DNA from: Allobosea lathyri
Lineage (GTDB): Bacteria; Pseudomonadota; Alphaproteobacteria; Rhizobiales; Beijerinckiaceae
NCBI RefSeq assembly: GCF_900108245.1
Contig: NZ_FNUY01000007.1
Span: forward strand, 248,001-312,000
DNA length: 64,000 nt
Reading direction: 5' to 3'
Numbering within the stretch: position 1 is the stretch's first letter; every line of letters begins with the position of its first letter. Shown in pieces: positions 27,461-36,612 of the stretch. The notes under the pieces were generated by a model. It saw only the letters and a list, made by a program, of their open reading frames with translations. It was not told the DNA's origin and did no database searches. The translations under genes were made by a program, and so were the position numbers.

Positions 27461-29164
27461 TCAGTGGACGGCATCGCGTTCGAGCTGCAGCTTTTCGAAC
27501 CCCACGATGGGCGCAGTCGCGTTGGGGTCGATGACGACGTCGATGACATAGGGCGCCTCGGTCGCAAGCGCCTGCTTCAGCCGCGCGGCGATCGTCTCGG
27601 GATCGGTAATGCGCTCGCCCTTGCATTTCAGGGCGCGACCGACCTCCGAATAGTCGATGTCGAGGAAGTCGCATTCGAGATAGCGGCCCATCACCTTCAG
27701 CTCCCAATGCCGCTGGAAGGCGAGCGTCCCGTTGTTGAAGACGATGACCGTGACGTCGACGCCGTAGCGCGCCGCCGTTTCGAGTTCGTTGAAGACATAG
27801 CCGAAGGCGCCATCGCCGGTCAGGCAGATCACCTTGAGCGACGGATCGGCCATCTTGGCGCCGATCGCTGCCGGCAAGCTCCAGCCGATGCCGCTGGTTC
27901 CCCGCGGCGACAGGATGAAGCGGCCCGTGCGCGGCACGTCGATATGGCTCATCGCCCAGCCGGTGATGTAGCTGGCGTCGGTGACGATGAGCGTCTTGTC
28001 ATCGACCTGAGCCGAAATCTCGGCCAGCAGACGCTCAGGGCGGATCGGCTGCTGCGTCGAGGTCGCGACCGGCTCGAACTCCGCCTTCCAGACCTGGGTC
28101 AGCTCCGCGATCCGCTTTGCAGGCGCCCCATCCGTGCGTGCCAGCCCGCGATCGGCGCAATGGGCCATGAGATCGCGCAGCGTATCCCTGACATCGCCGA
28201 TCATCGCGATCTCGGTCGCGAAGTTGCGGCCGACCTCGGCAGGGTCGATGTCGAGATGGATCAGTTTGGTCTCCGGCTTGGGCAGCGACCAGTCGCTGTA
28301 GCAGAGCTGGCCCGTGCGCGAGCCCAGCACGAACACGACGTCGGCCTCGGCAAAGAGCGTGTTCGAGATCTGCCCCCGGCCGTAGCGGCCACCTGTGGTT
28401 GAACCCAGCGGTCCCGCTGCGAGCGGATGCGTGTCGGCAATCGCGCCGCGCCCTGTCATCGTGGTGGCCACCGGGCAGTCGAACAGTTCCGCCAGCATGC
28501 GGATTTCCTCGGATGCGCCGGAAATGATCGAGCCGCCGCCAGCGATGATCAGAGGCCGGCGCGCCGCCGACAGCAGCTCCGCCGCCGTCTCGATCGACTC
28601 GCGGCTCGCCCGCACCCGATTGGCCGGGAAATGCGTGTAGGCGGGATCGGCCCAGACCTGTGCTTCGGCCTCGGCGGCCATGACGTCGCCGGGACAGAGC
28701 AGGACGACCGGGCCGGGGCGGCCCGAGGTCGCGATGCGGAACGCCTTCCGCACGGCATCGGCGGCCTGCTCGGGCGTATCGATGCGCGTCACGTCCTTGA
28801 CATAGGGCGCCAGCGCGACGGCGTGATCGAGCGCGCTGCTGGCGTTCTTGTTCTTGAGCCGCAGCGGATGGTCCTGGACCAGCGCGATCACCGGCACCGA
28901 GGAGCGCTGTGCCTCCAGGAGACCCGTGATCAGATTGGTGGCACCGGGCCCGAATGTGGCGGCGCAGACGCCGGGACGGCCCGTCACCTGGGCATAGCCA
29001 TGCGCCATGATCGCCGCATGCTTCTCGTCGCGCACCGTCACGATCCGCGTGAACGCCCGGTCGACGGCGTGGAACACATGGATCGGGTCCTCCATGCCGA
29101 ACAGGCAGGTCACCCCGTAGCTCTTGAGGGTCTCGTAAAGTAGCGCGCCGCCGGTGCCCCGCAT
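27461..29164 (-). CDS. Thiamine-pyrophosphate enzyme, acetolactate-synthase-like
   Basis: 567 residues with the three TPP-family domains. The N-terminal Pyr domain has the cofactor-activating Glu47 in VRDEKHAAIMAHGYAQVTG. The central domain spans about 190-340. The C-terminal PP domain has the GDG...NN motif (LTGDGAFGYVFNE, VIVFNNGT; residues 450-478). The family includes acetolactate synthase, sulfoacetaldehyde acetyltransferase, oxalyl-CoA decarboxylase and benzoylformate decarboxylase; no subtype is clear. Being the first gene of an ABC uptake operon with a divergent IclR suggests catabolism of the imported compound. The start follows CAGGAGACACCA. Confidence 0.9.
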   Translation of the reverse strand: MRGTGGALLYETLKSYGVTCLFGMEDPIHVFHAVDRAFTRIVTVRDEKHAAIMAHGYAQVTGRPGVCAATFGPGATNLITGLLEAQRSSVPVIALVQDHPLRLKNKNASSALDHAVALAPYVKDVTRIDTPEQAADAVRKAFRIATSGRPGPVVLLCPGDVMAAEAEAQVWADPAYTHFPANRVRASRESIETAAELLSAARRPLIIAGGGSIISGASEEIRMLAELFDCPVATTMTGRGAIADTHPLAAGPLGSTTGGRYGRGQISNTLFAEADVVFVLGSRTGQLCYSDWSLPKPETKLIHLDIDPAEVGRNFATEIAMIGDVRDTLRDLMAHCADRGLARTDGAPAKRIAELTQVWKAEFEPVATSTQQPIRPERLLAEISAQVDDKTLIVTDASYITGWAMSHIDVPRTGRFILSPRGTSGIGWSLPAAIGAKMADPSLKVICLTGDGAFGYVFNELETAARYGVDVTVIVFNNGTLAFQRHWELKVMGRYLECDFLDIDYSEVGRALKCKGERITDPETIAARLKQALATEAPYVIDVVIDPNATAPIVGFEKLQLERDAVH

Positions 29165-29192
29165 TGGTGTCTCCTGTTGACATCCAGATAGT

Positions 29193-29209
29193 GTTGCGTA
29201 TTATGCAAC
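29193..29209. promoter_or_regulatory. Palindrome GTTGC-N7-GCAAC, probable IclR operator
   Basis: GTTGC (29193-29197) and GCAAC (29205-29209) flank GTATTAT in the 107-bp gap between the divergent TPP-enzyme and iclR genes. IclR-family operators are often such AT-rich palindromes. The site lies 29 bp upstream of the TPP-enzyme start. Binding is inferred from symmetry and position. Confidence 0.55.
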
Positions 29210-29271
29210 ATGTTGATTATTTATGGTACGCAGCGGATTTGCTCTGCGTCAAGCCGTGAAGCCGGGGATTC

Positions 29272-30027
29272 ATGAAATCGATCGAGAAGGCGGTGAGCGC
29301 CCTCCAGCTGCTCGTCGACTCCGGAGGCGAGCTCCGGGTCGGAGACACCAGCCGCCACCTGAAAGTCACCCGCAGCAGCGCCTCGCGCCTGCTGGCTTCG
29401 CTGGCGGGCGGCGGTCTTCTCGAGCAGGACCCGGCGACCCAGCGCTACCGGGCCGGCATTCTGGCCGTGCAGCTCGCGGCAAGCTTCCACCGGAATTTCG
29501 ATCTGGTGGAACAGGCTCAGAAGGAAATGGAAGAGCTCGCCCGAAAGACCGAGCACACGGTCTGGCTGGGCGTGCTGTCGGGCGCCGAGGTCGTCGTCCT
29601 CAAGACGGCGCGGGGCTCGCAGCCGATCCAGTTCACGGTCGAGCCGGGTCACAGGCTGCCGGCCCATGCCGCCGCCATGGGCAAGGCCCTGCTCGCCGTG
29701 AAGAGCGACGCCGAGATCAAAAACCTCTTCGCCACGCCGGCCGAACCGGCGACCAAGCGAACAGTCGCCTCGGTCGACGACCTCATGCGCGAAATCGCGA
29801 TGTCGCGCCTGCGCGGTTACTCCGTATCGAACCAGGAGCTGTTCGAGGGAGTGAAATCCATCTCGGTGGCCTTCGAGGACCAGCATAAGGGCATGAACAT
29901 CGCCATCAGCGTCTCATATCCGCTCTTCGCCTTCGAAAGCGCCAGCGACCAGCCGGTCGTCGACGCGCTGCTGCTGTTCGCGCATGATTTCGGCACCCGC
30001 ATCGGCGACAAGCGCTGGATCAAATAA
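29272..30027 (+). CDS. IclR-family transcription regulator
   Basis: 251 residues. The N-terminal winged helix is SIEKAVSALQLLVDSGGELR, RHLKVTRSSASRLLASLAGG then GLLEQDPATQRYRAG. The effector domain begins with ELARKTEHTVWLGVLSGAEV and has the conserved GHRLPAHAAAMGKALLA loop and RLRGYSVSNQELFEGVKSI. It probably controls the divergent TPP-enzyme/ABC operon in response to the imported compound. Confidence 0.9.
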   Translation: MKSIEKAVSALQLLVDSGGELRVGDTSRHLKVTRSSASRLLASLAGGGLLEQDPATQRYRAGILAVQLAASFHRNFDLVEQAQKEMEELARKTEHTVWLGVLSGAEVVVLKTARGSQPIQFTVEPGHRLPAHAAAMGKALLAVKSDAEIKNLFATPAEPATKRTVASVDDLMREIAMSRLRGYSVSNQELFEGVKSISVAFEDQHKGMNIAISVSYPLFAFESASDQPVVDALLLFAHDFGTRIGDKRWIK

Positions 30028-30321
30028 CCCGCCGAGCGCCACGCCGCGCAATGCGAGGCTGGCCGAACCACCTTGGATGGGCCATCATCGGCCGCCGTCG
30101 AATCTAAGAACGGGCGGGTGCGCGACGACTCTGGCGCGCGTGGGCGGATGACTGACGACGACCTCCGTTTGCAGGGCATGCGGAGGGGAGGTTCGACCGA
30201 TGGGACGGCGCCGATGCGGAGGAGAACCTCGAGGCCCTCAGCCAGATGCTGGCGGCGGCCGGGAGCCCCGCGCGCGATGTCCACGCTCTGAGCCAGCCCG
30301 GCCTGGCCAGGGGCAGCGCCC

Positions 30322-31599
30322 GTGAAACAGCCCGAGACCAAGTCCGATACCAAGCCCGAGACCAAGTCCGAGAGATCGCAACCCGGCACGGCTGCGGCTC
30401 TCAGCGCGATCGTCACCGGCGCGTTGATCCTGCAGATGGCGAGCACCATCGTCCACACGGTCGTGCCGCTGCGCCTCGCGCTTGAGAAGCAGCCGCCCCT
30501 GCTCATAGGCATCGTCGGCTCGGCATACGCGGTCGGCTTCCTGATCGGCTGTTTCGCCATCCCCTCGCTGATCCGGCGGATCGGGCATATCCGGGGCTTT
30601 GCGGTATTTGCCGCGCTCCAGGCCGCGTTGACGCTGAGCCTGCCTTTGTTGCCGGTGGAGTGGTGGAGCCTGTCGCGCTTCATCATGGGCGTCGCGGCCG
30701 CCGGCCACGGCATCTGTATCGAAAGCTGGATCAGCGGCCAGGCGCGCTCCAGCCATCGCGGCCGTATCTTCGGCCTCTACCAGATCATGAACCGCATCGC
30801 CCTGATCGCGTCGCAGGTGGCGGTCGGCTATGCGGCAGTGCTCAGCCAGAACATCTTCCTGATCGCGAGCGCCGCCTTTTCGATCGCGCTCATCCCCGTC
30901 GGCCTCACCCGCGCGCGCGGCCCGGAATCGGCCTCGCTCGTCTCGGTCAAGCTGAGCACGCTCTGGCTCCACGCGCCCGCCGCCGTGATCGGCTGCCTCT
31001 TTGTCGGCCTGATGAGCGGACCTCTAACCAATGTCGCGCCGGCCTACGGCATCCTGATCGGGCTGGACCAGGCATCGGCGATCCTGCTGACGGCCGCGAT
31101 CCAGATCGGCGCGCTCATCCTGCAATGGCCGATCGGTTTCCTGGCCGACCGGCTCGACAGCCGCATCATCATGCTCGGCGCCGCAACGACGGTCGTGCTG
31201 GCGGTGGCGACGCTGGGCGGTGTGCTTCTCGTCGGCTCCTCGCATTACCGGCTCTGGCTCTTCGGGCTATTTGCTGTGATCGGCGGCGGCAGCGTCCCGC
31301 TCTATACGGTCGCCGTGACCCACGCCTATCTCAGGCTGGGCCAGGAACGGGCGGTCGGGCTCTCGGCGGGGCTGCTCTTCCTGTGGGGGACAGGCGCGGC
31401 AATCGGCCCGGTCGCCGCTACAGGCTTCATGCAGGCCTTCGGCCCCCAGGGCCTGCTCGCCTATATCGGCGTCCTCTCGGCCGGAACCGCCGCCTATCTC
31501 GTCATGCGCCTGATGAAGAAGCCCCCGAGCACCGATCCCAACGCCGACTACCCGACGCTGCCACCATCGATGCCCGATATCGGACCAAGGCCGCGCTAG
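30322..31599 (+). CDS. MFS transporter (YcaD-like)
   Basis: 425 residues from a GTG preceded by AGGGGC. Twelve hydrophobic helices can be traced. FIMGVAAAGHGICIESWISG and GRIFGLYQIMNRIALIASQV are typical of the YcaD/MFS_1 branch. The first 20 residues (KQPETKSDTKPETKSERSQ) are polar and contain a TKSD/TKPE repeat encoded by near-identical 12-bp units. Substrate unknown. It lies 294 bp downstream of iclR, with nothing visible in the gap. Confidence 0.85.
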   Translation: MKQPETKSDTKPETKSERSQPGTAAALSAIVTGALILQMASTIVHTVVPLRLALEKQPPLLIGIVGSAYAVGFLIGCFAIPSLIRRIGHIRGFAVFAALQAALTLSLPLLPVEWWSLSRFIMGVAAAGHGICIESWISGQARSSHRGRIFGLYQIMNRIALIASQVAVGYAAVLSQNIFLIASAAFSIALIPVGLTRARGPESASLVSVKLSTLWLHAPAAVIGCLFVGLMSGPLTNVAPAYGILIGLDQASAILLTAAIQIGALILQWPIGFLADRLDSRIIMLGAATTVVLAVATLGGVLLVGSSHYRLWLFGLFAVIGGGSVPLYTVAVTHAYLRLGQERAVGLSAGLLFLWGTGAAIGPVAATGFMQAFGPQGLLAYIGVLSAGTAAYLVMRLMKKPPSTDPNADYPTLPPSMPDIGPRPR

Positions 31600-31644
31600 G
31601 GGCGAACTCGGGCTCCGGTTTGTTTCGCGTTTTGGTTGGGAGCG

Positions 31645-31758
31645 CTGTCATCCCGGACAAGCCGCATAGCGGCGCCGATCCGGGATCCATTCCGGAACCT
31701 CTATCGGACGCGCTCCGGAATGGATCCCGGGTCTCCGCTACGCTCCGCCCGGGATGAC
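31645..31758. repeat. Dispersed palindromic intergenic element, copy 6
   Basis: 114 bp from CTGTCATCCCGGACAAGCCG to CTCCGCCCGGGATGAC, with GGGATCCATTCCGGA / TCCGGAATGGATCCC as a perfect inner inverted pair. It lies between converging genes. Confidence 0.86.
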
Positions 31759-31787
31759 TAACCGCATTTACTTGAACGCGAAACGAT

Positions 31788-32477
31788 CTAAGCCGACATC
31801 CTGTCCCGGTCCGGAGTCGGAGCAAGTGACGGCGGCGTCCACTCCGCCACTGCACTGCGCCCCATCGCCGTGAGCGCATAGACGCCGCGTTCGGAGCGCT
31901 CGAACCAGCCATAGACATTCCGATGCAGGATCTTCTGCGCATCGGGACAGGATCGCTTGAGATCGCGCGGCCGTTGCGGTGCCGATGTCATCGCTGCCGC
32001 GCAGGCAAGCGCCTGCTGGCGATAGGCCGTCATGACCGGCTTGCGCGTGCCTCCGCCGACGACTGGATCGCCCTGGCGGCGCCTGTGTTCATCGACCAGC
32101 CGCGAGCGCCGTCGCGGGTCTTTCCGGGGCGTCGGCGCGGTCGGGGACACGAGCACCTCGACATAACCGGCCTTGCTGACACCGAGCAGCCCGAAGCCGA
32201 GGCGACGGCAGAGATTGCGATATCGCGGATCGCTTTCACGCCCCTTGCCCTTGATCGAGAGCTGTGCGGCCAACCAGATTTCGTCCCCGACGCTCATCCG
32301 GTCCACGCCCTGCAGGATGAGCTCGAGGTTGAAGGTCAGTTTCAACTCGCCGATCACGACCACGGCCGGTTCATCGTCACGCAGCGCGACGAGGTCGCAG
32401 TGCCCGATCTCGCCCTTGACGATGTAGCCCAGGCCTTCGAGGAAGCGCTTGACGGGCAGATAGAGAGACGTTTCCAC
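31788..32477 (-). CDS. DUF2161 protein, putative PD-(D/E)XK phosphodiesterase
   Basis: 229 residues from a GTG at 32477 preceded by GAGGTGCTGC. ETSLYLPVKRFLEGLGYIVKGEIGHCDLVAL and VVVIGELKLTFNLELILQGV fit the DUF2161 nuclease-like core (Asp then Glu-x-Lys). The C-terminal ~60 residues (ALACAAAMTSAPQRPRDLKR, VYGWFERSERGVYALT) look like a small winged-helix domain. It is common in Rhizobiales; its role is unknown. It has a frame-start alternative further upstream without a ribosome site. Confidence 0.8.
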   Translation of the reverse strand: METSLYLPVKRFLEGLGYIVKGEIGHCDLVALRDDEPAVVVIGELKLTFNLELILQGVDRMSVGDEIWLAAQLSIKGKGRESDPRYRNLCRRLGFGLLGVSKAGYVEVLVSPTAPTPRKDPRRRSRLVDEHRRRQGDPVVGGGTRKPVMTAYRQQALACAAAMTSAPQRPRDLKRSCPDAQKILHRNVYGWFERSERGVYALTAMGRSAVAEWTPPSLAPTPDRDRMSA

Positions 32478-32568
32478 GCAGCACCTCTGGATCGGTCGAC
32501 ATTCCCCGATATGCAGCCAGAGTCGTTTCAGAGTGGCAAACACAGCCGCGAGCAATCGGGCGGGAGCG

Positions 32569-33345
32569 TCACGCCGCGTGCTTGACCGATCCTTCGACGA
32601 TTACGTGCGGCTGGTCGCCGTCGAGAACTTCGACGCGAGCGCGCACGCCATAGACATCGGCGAGCAATGCCGGGGTCACGATCTCGCGCGGCGCGCCGAG
32701 CGCCACCAGGCGCGAATGAGCGAGCACCATCACCTTGTCCGCGAAGCGCAGCGCCTGATTGATGTCATGGATCGAGATGAGCACCAGCATGCGGCGTTCA
32801 TGCGCCAGCCGCCGGACCAGCGAGAGCACCTCGAACTGGCGGTGCAGGTCGAGCGCGCTGGTGGGTTCGTCGAGCAGCAGGATGTCGGGCTCGCGCGCCA
32901 GCGTCTGGGCGATGGAAACGAGCTGGCGCTGGCCGCCCGAGAGCTCGCCCAAGCCGCGAAAGGCGAGGTCCTCGATCTCCAACTCGCGCAGCACCGCATC
33001 GATGCGCCGCAGTTCGGCATCGCTGACCGACCAGGAACCGCCCTGCTTGAAGGCGAGCAGGATCGATTCATAGACGGTGAGAACCGCGTTCACCGCCGTG
33101 TCCTGCGGCAGGTAGCAGGCGCTGGGGCGGGCTCGCCCGGCCACGATGCTGTTGCCGGAAATCGAAACTTGACCCGTGCCCAGAACAAGACCGGCGATGC
33201 GGCGAAACAGGCTGGACTTGCCTGCCGCGTTGGCGCCGATCACCGCCACGACCTCCCCGCCCCTCAATTCCGGCGTGTCGACCCCCTGCAGCACCATGCG
33301 GCGGCCATAGGAGACGCCGACGCCTTTGAGCGCGAGGCTTACCAT
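32569..33345 (-). CDS. Iron-siderophore-type ABC ATPase (FecE/FepC-like)
   Basis: 258 residues. Walker A is VIGANAAGKSSLFRRIAGL, with Ala-Ala in place of the usual Gly-Ser/Cys; the signature is LSGGQRQLVSIAQTLA, Walker B ILLLDEPTSALDLH and switch SIHDINQAL. It overlaps the permease gene by 7 bp and is last in the operon binding protein-permease-ATPase. It powers uptake of a metal-chelate across the inner membrane. Confidence 0.92.
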   Translation of the reverse strand: MVSLALKGVGVSYGRRMVLQGVDTPELRGGEVVAVIGANAAGKSSLFRRIAGLVLGTGQVSISGNSIVAGRARPSACYLPQDTAVNAVLTVYESILLAFKQGGSWSVSDAELRRIDAVLRELEIEDLAFRGLGELSGGQRQLVSIAQTLAREPDILLLDEPTSALDLHRQFEVLSLVRRLAHERRMLVLISIHDINQALRFADKVMVLAHSRLVALGAPREIVTPALLADVYGVRARVEVLDGDQPHVIVEGSVKHAA

Positions 33346-34439
33346 GCGCGTTTCCTGCTCGACATGATCAGGCTGAAGAAGAAGGGCACCCCGATCAGGG
33401 CCGTGACGATGCTGATCGGGAAGATCAGCCCGGGGATCAGCGATTTCGAGACGACCGAGGAAGCCGAGAGGATCGCAGCCCCGGCCAGCGCCGACGCCGG
33501 CAGGAAAAAGCGCTGATCCTCGCCGATGACCATGCGCGCGATATGCGGGCCGACCAGCCCGATGAAGCCGATCGTCCCCACGAACGAGACAGGCACGGCG
33601 GCAAGCAGGCTGACGAGCAGCATGATCTCGAGCCGCAGGCGCCTGACATTGATGCCAAAGCTCGCCGCCTTGTCGTCGCCCAGCCGCAGCGTCGTCAGCG
33701 CCCAGGCATGACGGAAGAAGAACGGCAGGCTCAGCACGAAGACGCCGGTTGTGATGGCGAGCTTGCTCCAGCTCGCTTTGGTCAGCGAGCCCATCATCCA
33801 GAACACCACCGCGCCCAGCGCCTGCTCGGAAGCGAAGAACTGCAGCAGCGCCAGCAGCGCATTGAAGGTGAAGACCAGCGCGATGCCGAGCAGGATCACC
33901 GTTTCCGTGGTGACGCCGCGAGACTGGCTGAGGACATGAATCAGCAGCGCGGTCGCCATGGCGACGAGGAAGGCGTTTATCGGCACGATGTAGTCAGCGG
34001 CGATCGGCAGGAGCCCGACGCCGAAGACCAGCGCCAGCGCCGCGCCAAAACTCGCAGCCGCCGAGATGCCCAGCGTGAAGGGGCTGGCGAGCGGGTTGTT
34101 CAGGATGGTCTGCATCTGCGCGCCCGCAACCGCCAGCGACGCCCCGGTGACCACCGCCATCAGCGCGACCGGGAGACGGATGTCCCAGATCACCACGCGC
34201 AGCGCTGCCGGCACGCCCGCCGGATCGAGGAGAGCATCGAGCACCTGCGTCGCGCTGTAGCGCGCGGGGCCGAGCATGAGATCGACGACGAAGCTGGCAA
34301 GCAGCAGGCAAAACAACCCGGCCAGGATCAGGCGCCGGCGGAAGCTCAGCGCGCGATAGGCGAAGCGTGCCTCCGTTCCCTGCGCGGGTGCGGTCGCGGT
34401 CACTGTCGAGCTCACTTGCAAGTTCACTTGCGAATTCAC
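33339..34439 (-). CDS. FecCD-family ABC permease
   Basis: 366 residues with about ten helices, the usual FecCD size. Conserved blocks are LPVALMAVVTGASLAVAGAQ, MQTILNNPLASPFTLGISAA, and the ATPase-contact GTIGFIGLVGPHIARMVIGE. The N-terminal ~30 residues are polar. Its start overlaps the binding-protein stop by 4 bp. Confidence 0.93.
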   Translation of the reverse strand: MNSQVNLQVSSTVTATAPAQGTEARFAYRALSFRRRLILAGLFCLLLASFVVDLMLGPARYSATQVLDALLDPAGVPAALRVVIWDIRLPVALMAVVTGASLAVAGAQMQTILNNPLASPFTLGISAAASFGAALALVFGVGLLPIAADYIVPINAFLVAMATALLIHVLSQSRGVTTETVILLGIALVFTFNALLALLQFFASEQALGAVVFWMMGSLTKASWSKLAITTGVFVLSLPFFFRHAWALTTLRLGDDKAASFGINVRRLRLEIMLLVSLLAAVPVSFVGTIGFIGLVGPHIARMVIGEDQRFFLPASALAGAAILSASSVVSKSLIPGLIFPISIVTALIGVPFFFSLIMSSRKRAW

Positions 34440-35572
34440 TGGCGCTCGACCGTGACCCAGTAGCCGGGCTCGTAGGGCAGCGGCAGGAAGCGCTCATGCA
34501 GCGTCTTCAGCGTGGCGGAGGCATCGATGTCCTTGAACAGTTCGGGATGCAGCCAGGTCGCGATCTCCTGGATCGCCACGAACTGATAGGGGCTGTTGTA
34601 GAACTGGTGCCAGACGGCGTGGACGCGGCCATTCTTCACGGCCTGCGTCTGCGCGAAGGCCGGGCGCATCGCCAGCGCGGCGAGCTTGCGGCGCGCCTCC
34701 ACCATGTCGTTGCCGGGGCCGAGGCCGACCCAGGCCCCGCCGGGCACATAGGCGCCCCAATTGCCGCCGGTGATGATGACGACTTCGGGATTGGCCGCCA
34801 CGACCGCCTCGGCATTGACCGTGCCGAAGGTGCCCGGGATCAGGTCGGCGGCAAGGTTCCGGCCGCCGGCGATCTCGACCATCTTGCCGAAATTCTCCTT
34901 GCCGAAGGACATGCAGCAATCATCCGAGAACCCGCCCGCGCGCTCCATCATCACGACGGGCTTCTTCAGGTTCTGCACCTTGGCGAGGCGGTCCGTGATC
35001 TTGGCGATCTCGGCCGCGCGGAAGGCGATGAAATCCTCTGCGATCGCCTCCTTGCCGAAGAGCTTGCCGATCAGCCGCATCGACGGCTCGGTGTTCTCGA
35101 AGGGCTTTTCGCGGAAATCGACATAGGCGACGGGGATGCCGACCGAGGCGAGCTTCTCGACGAGGCTCGCCTCGTCGCTGGCGACCTTGGCCTCGACATT
35201 CAGGAACAGCACGTCGGGCTTGAGCGCGATCGCCTGCTCGATATCGAAGGCGCCCTCCTTCATGCCGCCAAAGCTCGGGATTTTGGCGATCTCGGGATAG
35301 CGCGCGAGATAGGCCTTGTAACTGTCCGGATCGGCCTTGGAGAGGTCGTCACGCCAGCCGACGACGCGCTTGAAGGGCGCATCCTTGTCGAGCGCGGCGA
35401 CGAAATACATCTGCCGCCCTTCGCCGAGGATGACGCGCTGGACGGGCGCCTCGACCTCGACCTTGCGGCCGAGCACATCGGTGACCACGACTTTTTCGGC
35501 AAAGGCCGGCAGCGAAGCGATGAGGGACGCGGCAAGAAGCGACCCACGAAAAAGTCCGCGCAAGGAAACCAT
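34436..35572 (-). CDS. Iron-chelate ABC periplasmic binding protein
   Basis: 378 residues. A signal peptide (GLFRGSLLAASLIASLPAFA) is followed by EKVVVTDVLGRKVEVEAPVQRVI, the start of the class III (FepB/BtuF-type) fold. ADLIPGTFGTVNAEAVVAAN and PEVVIITGGNW fit the C-lobe. A cysteine-rich SDDCCMSFGK loop in the middle is unusual. The start at 35572 follows GAAGGCTGATCTC. It diverges from a methyltransferase gene across a possible Irr box. Ligand: iron-siderophore or related metal chelate by family. Confidence 0.88.
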   Translation of the reverse strand: MVSLRGLFRGSLLAASLIASLPAFAEKVVVTDVLGRKVEVEAPVQRVILGEGRQMYFVAALDKDAPFKRVVGWRDDLSKADPDSYKAYLARYPEIAKIPSFGGMKEGAFDIEQAIALKPDVLFLNVEAKVASDEASLVEKLASVGIPVAYVDFREKPFENTEPSMRLIGKLFGKEAIAEDFIAFRAAEIAKITDRLAKVQNLKKPVVMMERAGGFSDDCCMSFGKENFGKMVEIAGGRNLAADLIPGTFGTVNAEAVVAANPEVVIITGGNWGAYVPGGAWVGLGPGNDMVEARRKLAALAMRPAFAQTQAVKNGRVHAVWHQFYNSPYQFVAIQEIATWLHPELFKDIDASATLKTLHERFLPLPYEPGYWVTVERQ

Positions 35573-35639
35573 GAGATCAGCCTTCAAGATGAACTCGTTG
35601 GGTCCTATGGTCAGCATTCAGGAGACGCAAGATTTATGT

Positions 35640-35656
35640 TCTGGAATTACTCTAAA
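35640..35656 (-). promoter_or_regulatory. Irr-box (ICE)-like sequence upstream of the iron ABC operon
   Basis: On the minus strand the 17 bases read TTTAGAGTAATTCCAGA, matching 11 of 14 defined positions of the alphaproteobacterial iron-control element TTTAGAA-N3-TTCTAAA. It lies 67 bp upstream of the binding-protein start, between divergent genes. The match is imperfect and visual only. Confidence 0.35.
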
Positions 35657-35783
35657 CAAAAACAAAACTCGCCACTTCAGGACACTGATCTTTCCGCAGC
35701 GCCAGAGTCACATGCCGCTTGCTTCCCGGTGCCCTTTCGTGGTTTTGACGCGCGATAGAACGCAAAAACGAATGTCGCGGATC

Positions 35784-36566
35784 ATGACGGCACTGCATCA
35801 CAATCTCAGCCTCAAGGACGAGATTCGCGACTACTGGTCGATGCGGTCGGAAACCTTCGACACCATGCCCGGCCATGAGATCTTCTCGGACGACGAGCGC
35901 CGGGGCTGGCTTGAGCTGTTCGCGCGCCATCTCGGCGACGCCCAAGGCGGCCGCGCCCTGGACCTCGCCAGCGGAACCGGCGTCATCTCCCTGCTTCTGG
36001 CAGAACTCGGCTACAGCGTGACGGGGCTGGATCTCTCCGAGGCGATGTTGGCGCGGGCTCGTGCCAAGACCTCCGGCAAGCCGATCAAGCTCTATGCGGG
36101 CGATGCCGAGGATACATTCGAGGCCTCCGATAGCTACGATGTCGTCGCGACACGTCATTTGGTCTGGACGCTGCCCGACCCGCCTGCGGCCTTCCGCGAA
36201 TGGTTCCGCGTGCTGAAGCCCGGCGGCCGTGTCGGGATCGTCGATGTCGACATGATCAATCCGCGCCCCGGCAACGGAAAGGCGCTGCGTGTGCTCGCGC
36301 GGCTGGCACGAAAGATCGCCAATCCGCCGCCGCCAGGCGCCCATGCCGCTGTTCACAACGACATCGTCTCCCGCGTCTATTTCTCGACAGGTTGCCGCCC
36401 TGAAGAGATCGCGCGCCTCCTCGGCGAGACCGGATTCGTCGACATCGCCATCGATCGCAACCTGCGGGCGATCCATCGCGCGCAGGGCCGTTTCATGCCG
36501 CTTCACCAGCGGCTCGAACGCGCCAGCCAGGACCGCTTCATCATCTCGGCCCGCAAGCCCGGCTGA
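35784..36566 (+). CDS. Class I SAM-dependent methyltransferase next to iron ABC operon
   Basis: 260 residues. The SAM site is ALDLASGTGVISLLLAELGY (about 55-74), then VTGLDLSEAMLARARAKT; motif II is DVVATRHLVWTLPDPPAAF and motif III VLKPGGRVGIVDVD. It belongs to the UbiE/Methyltransf_11 group. An ATG at 35772 is an alternative start; neither has a strong ribosome site. It diverges from the siderophore-type binding-protein gene, so it may modify or release a metal ligand, but it could equally be unrelated. Confidence 0.85.
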   Translation: MTALHHNLSLKDEIRDYWSMRSETFDTMPGHEIFSDDERRGWLELFARHLGDAQGGRALDLASGTGVISLLLAELGYSVTGLDLSEAMLARARAKTSGKPIKLYAGDAEDTFEASDSYDVVATRHLVWTLPDPPAAFREWFRVLKPGGRVGIVDVDMINPRPGNGKALRVLARLARKIANPPPPGAHAAVHNDIVSRVYFSTGCRPEEIARLLGETGFVDIAIDRNLRAIHRAQGRFMPLHQRLERASQDRFIISARKPG

Positions 36567-36612
36567 GTCCAAAGCCCGGCTAAGTCGAAGAAACCGAGAA
36601 TTGGGGCCCGCT

